Source: a virus. Taken from it: a stretch of DNA of 20,353 bases. Below the pieces are notes generated by a model, which worked only from the letters and a program-made list of their open reading frames with translations, was not told the DNA's origin and searched no databases. The number at the start of each line of letters is the position of its first letter. The stretch's first letter is position 1. A program made the position numbers and the translations under genes. Positions 19,594-20,353 of this stretch are shown here, one piece after another. The DNA lies in the IMG/VR virus record IMGVR_UViG_3300035681_000153, positions 1 to 20,353 of that record; one strand, written 5' to 3'.

Positions 19594-20353
19594 TTAAAGT
19601 TCAGCACTAGCGGCCCAGTTACAACGAAACCAGCCTAGGCCGGAGGTAGCTGTGGCAGGACACTCAATTCTAAAACCACTAACGCCTATTGCGACAGAGC
19701 CTGCAACAATCGCGTTGCTGTTCATATTGGTAGTTTGACCACTAGATAATAACATTGTTGGAGTTGTTCGTTTTTGAACAGCAAAGCCGACCCTTACATA
19801 GTAAGTCAGTCCATTTGTGACTTGCCCGGACCACATCGCCGCCGAATCCTGTGGATTTCCAGCTTCTTCATAATACCGCTGACACATCGCCAATTCGGTT
19901 TGAAAATGTCTAAAAGAGAACGGTGTTGCTATACTGCCCGATTCAAGCTGCACATCGCCAATAGTCCAGGTGCCGGAGGTTTGAGCACCAACAGATAACA
20001 CAATTTCTATGCCGGTCGTAGCAGCGGCGGGGATACTGATCTGAGTTGAATAACGGGTAACGGTGCTGTTTACCGTAAAGGTTCCGGTAGCGATCTGAGT
20101 ACGGGTAGGGCTGGCTAGGGTTCCGAATGCGTTGGCAGTATTCGCGTAAAAGGCTGTCCAGGTGACCGTAGTCAGTAGTGAGTTAGCCAGATCGACGCTA
20201 AGAGTTGCTGTGGTGCCTGCTAAATCGGCGCTATTGAGCTGCTCAATTCTTTGCCCAAACCCAATAGCGGTGACACTGGCTGCGCCAGTAAATCGATAAC
20301 GAAATAGGCCTGCTGTTGCTCCTTGAATCCGTTGGCCGGTAACGTTGCCCCCA
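19594..20353 (-). CDS. Partial tail fibre or receptor-binding protein (C-terminal part)
   Basis: The minus-strand frame is open from the right edge to the stop at 19594, at least 252 residues, so the N-terminus is outside the window. A GTG at 19999-20001 is only internal. The visible part begins with a beta-sandwich repeat (TGQRIQGATAGLFRYRFTGA, and later WTAFYANTANAFGTL). It then has TWTIGDVQLESGSIATPF followed by SFRHFQTELAMCQRYYEE. The last is a signature (R/F-x-x-x-ELA-x-CQRYY) of phage fibre and lysozyme-associated proteins with carbohydrate-binding-like folds. It is more GC-rich and poorer in HIP1 than its neighbours, as expected for a fibre exchanged between phages. It probably contacts the host surface. 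Confidence 0.8.
   Translation of the reverse strand, partial: GGNVTGQRIQGATAGLFRYRFTGAASVTAIGFGQRIEQLNSADLAGTTATLSVDLANSLLTTVTWTAFYANTANAFGTLASPTRTQIATGTFTVNSTVTRYSTQISIPAAATTGIEIVLSVGAQTSGTWTIGDVQLESGSIATPFSFRHFQTELAMCQRYYEEAGNPQDSAAMWSGQVTNGLTYYVRVGFAVQKRTTPTMLLSSGQTTNMNSNAIVAGSVAIGVSGFRIECPATATSGLGWFRCNWAASAEL

Overview
The window looks like part of a tailed phage, most likely a phage-plasmid, of a cyanobacterium. The host call rests on the many copies of the cyanobacterial octamer GCGATCGC (HIP1) and its core CGATCG spread over nearly all genes, and on the AT-rich sequence. No host housekeeping gene, tRNA, rRNA, integrase, transposase or CRISPR array was seen.

Layout. (1) 1-5615, minus strand: phage head operon in canonical order, small terminase, large terminase, portal, scaffold, major capsid, then two small connector-type genes running off the left edge. 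(2) 5616-6410: a divergent control region of about 800 bp with a promoter facing each way. It carries a compound inverted-repeat structure: a 23-bp outer palindrome enclosing two tandem hairpins whose stems differ by compensated base changes. (3) 6411-10736, plus strand: replication and DNA-handling genes, namely a ribbon-helix-helix regulator, an 829-aa primase/SF2-helicase-like replication protein, a second ribbon-helix-helix protein, a NUMOD-type DNA-binding protein and a PD-(D/E)XK nuclease. Terminators, small-RNA-like units and hairpins lie between them. (4) 10819-15679, plus strand: an unrecognised gene, then a module of an HTH protein, three membrane proteins, an FtsK/VirD4-type membrane ATPase with a possible C-terminal winged helix, and a 58-aa membrane peptide. 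Three genes of this module are each preceded by a different array of short, regularly spaced repeats. (5) 15820-16982, plus strand: an HTH protein, a complete diguanylate cyclase and a 58-aa protein, ending at a strong bidirectional terminator (17011-17052). (6) 17115-20353, minus strand: tail-fibre genes entering from the right edge.

The head genes leave on the left and the tail-fibre genes enter on the right, both on the minus strand. The missing tail genes would fit between the two edges if the genome is circular or circularly permuted. This gives a simple plan: one divergent promoter region, one late (structural) arc, one early/plasmid-like arc, and one shared terminator where they meet. 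The plus-strand arc combines a replicon, a membrane DNA-motor module and a c-di-GMP synthase, which is unusual next to a tailed-phage packaging cassette. The repeat arrays, the covarying hairpins, a lambda-like GGGAAAG slippery site and a box shared by several plus-strand promoters are the most interesting unexplained signals.
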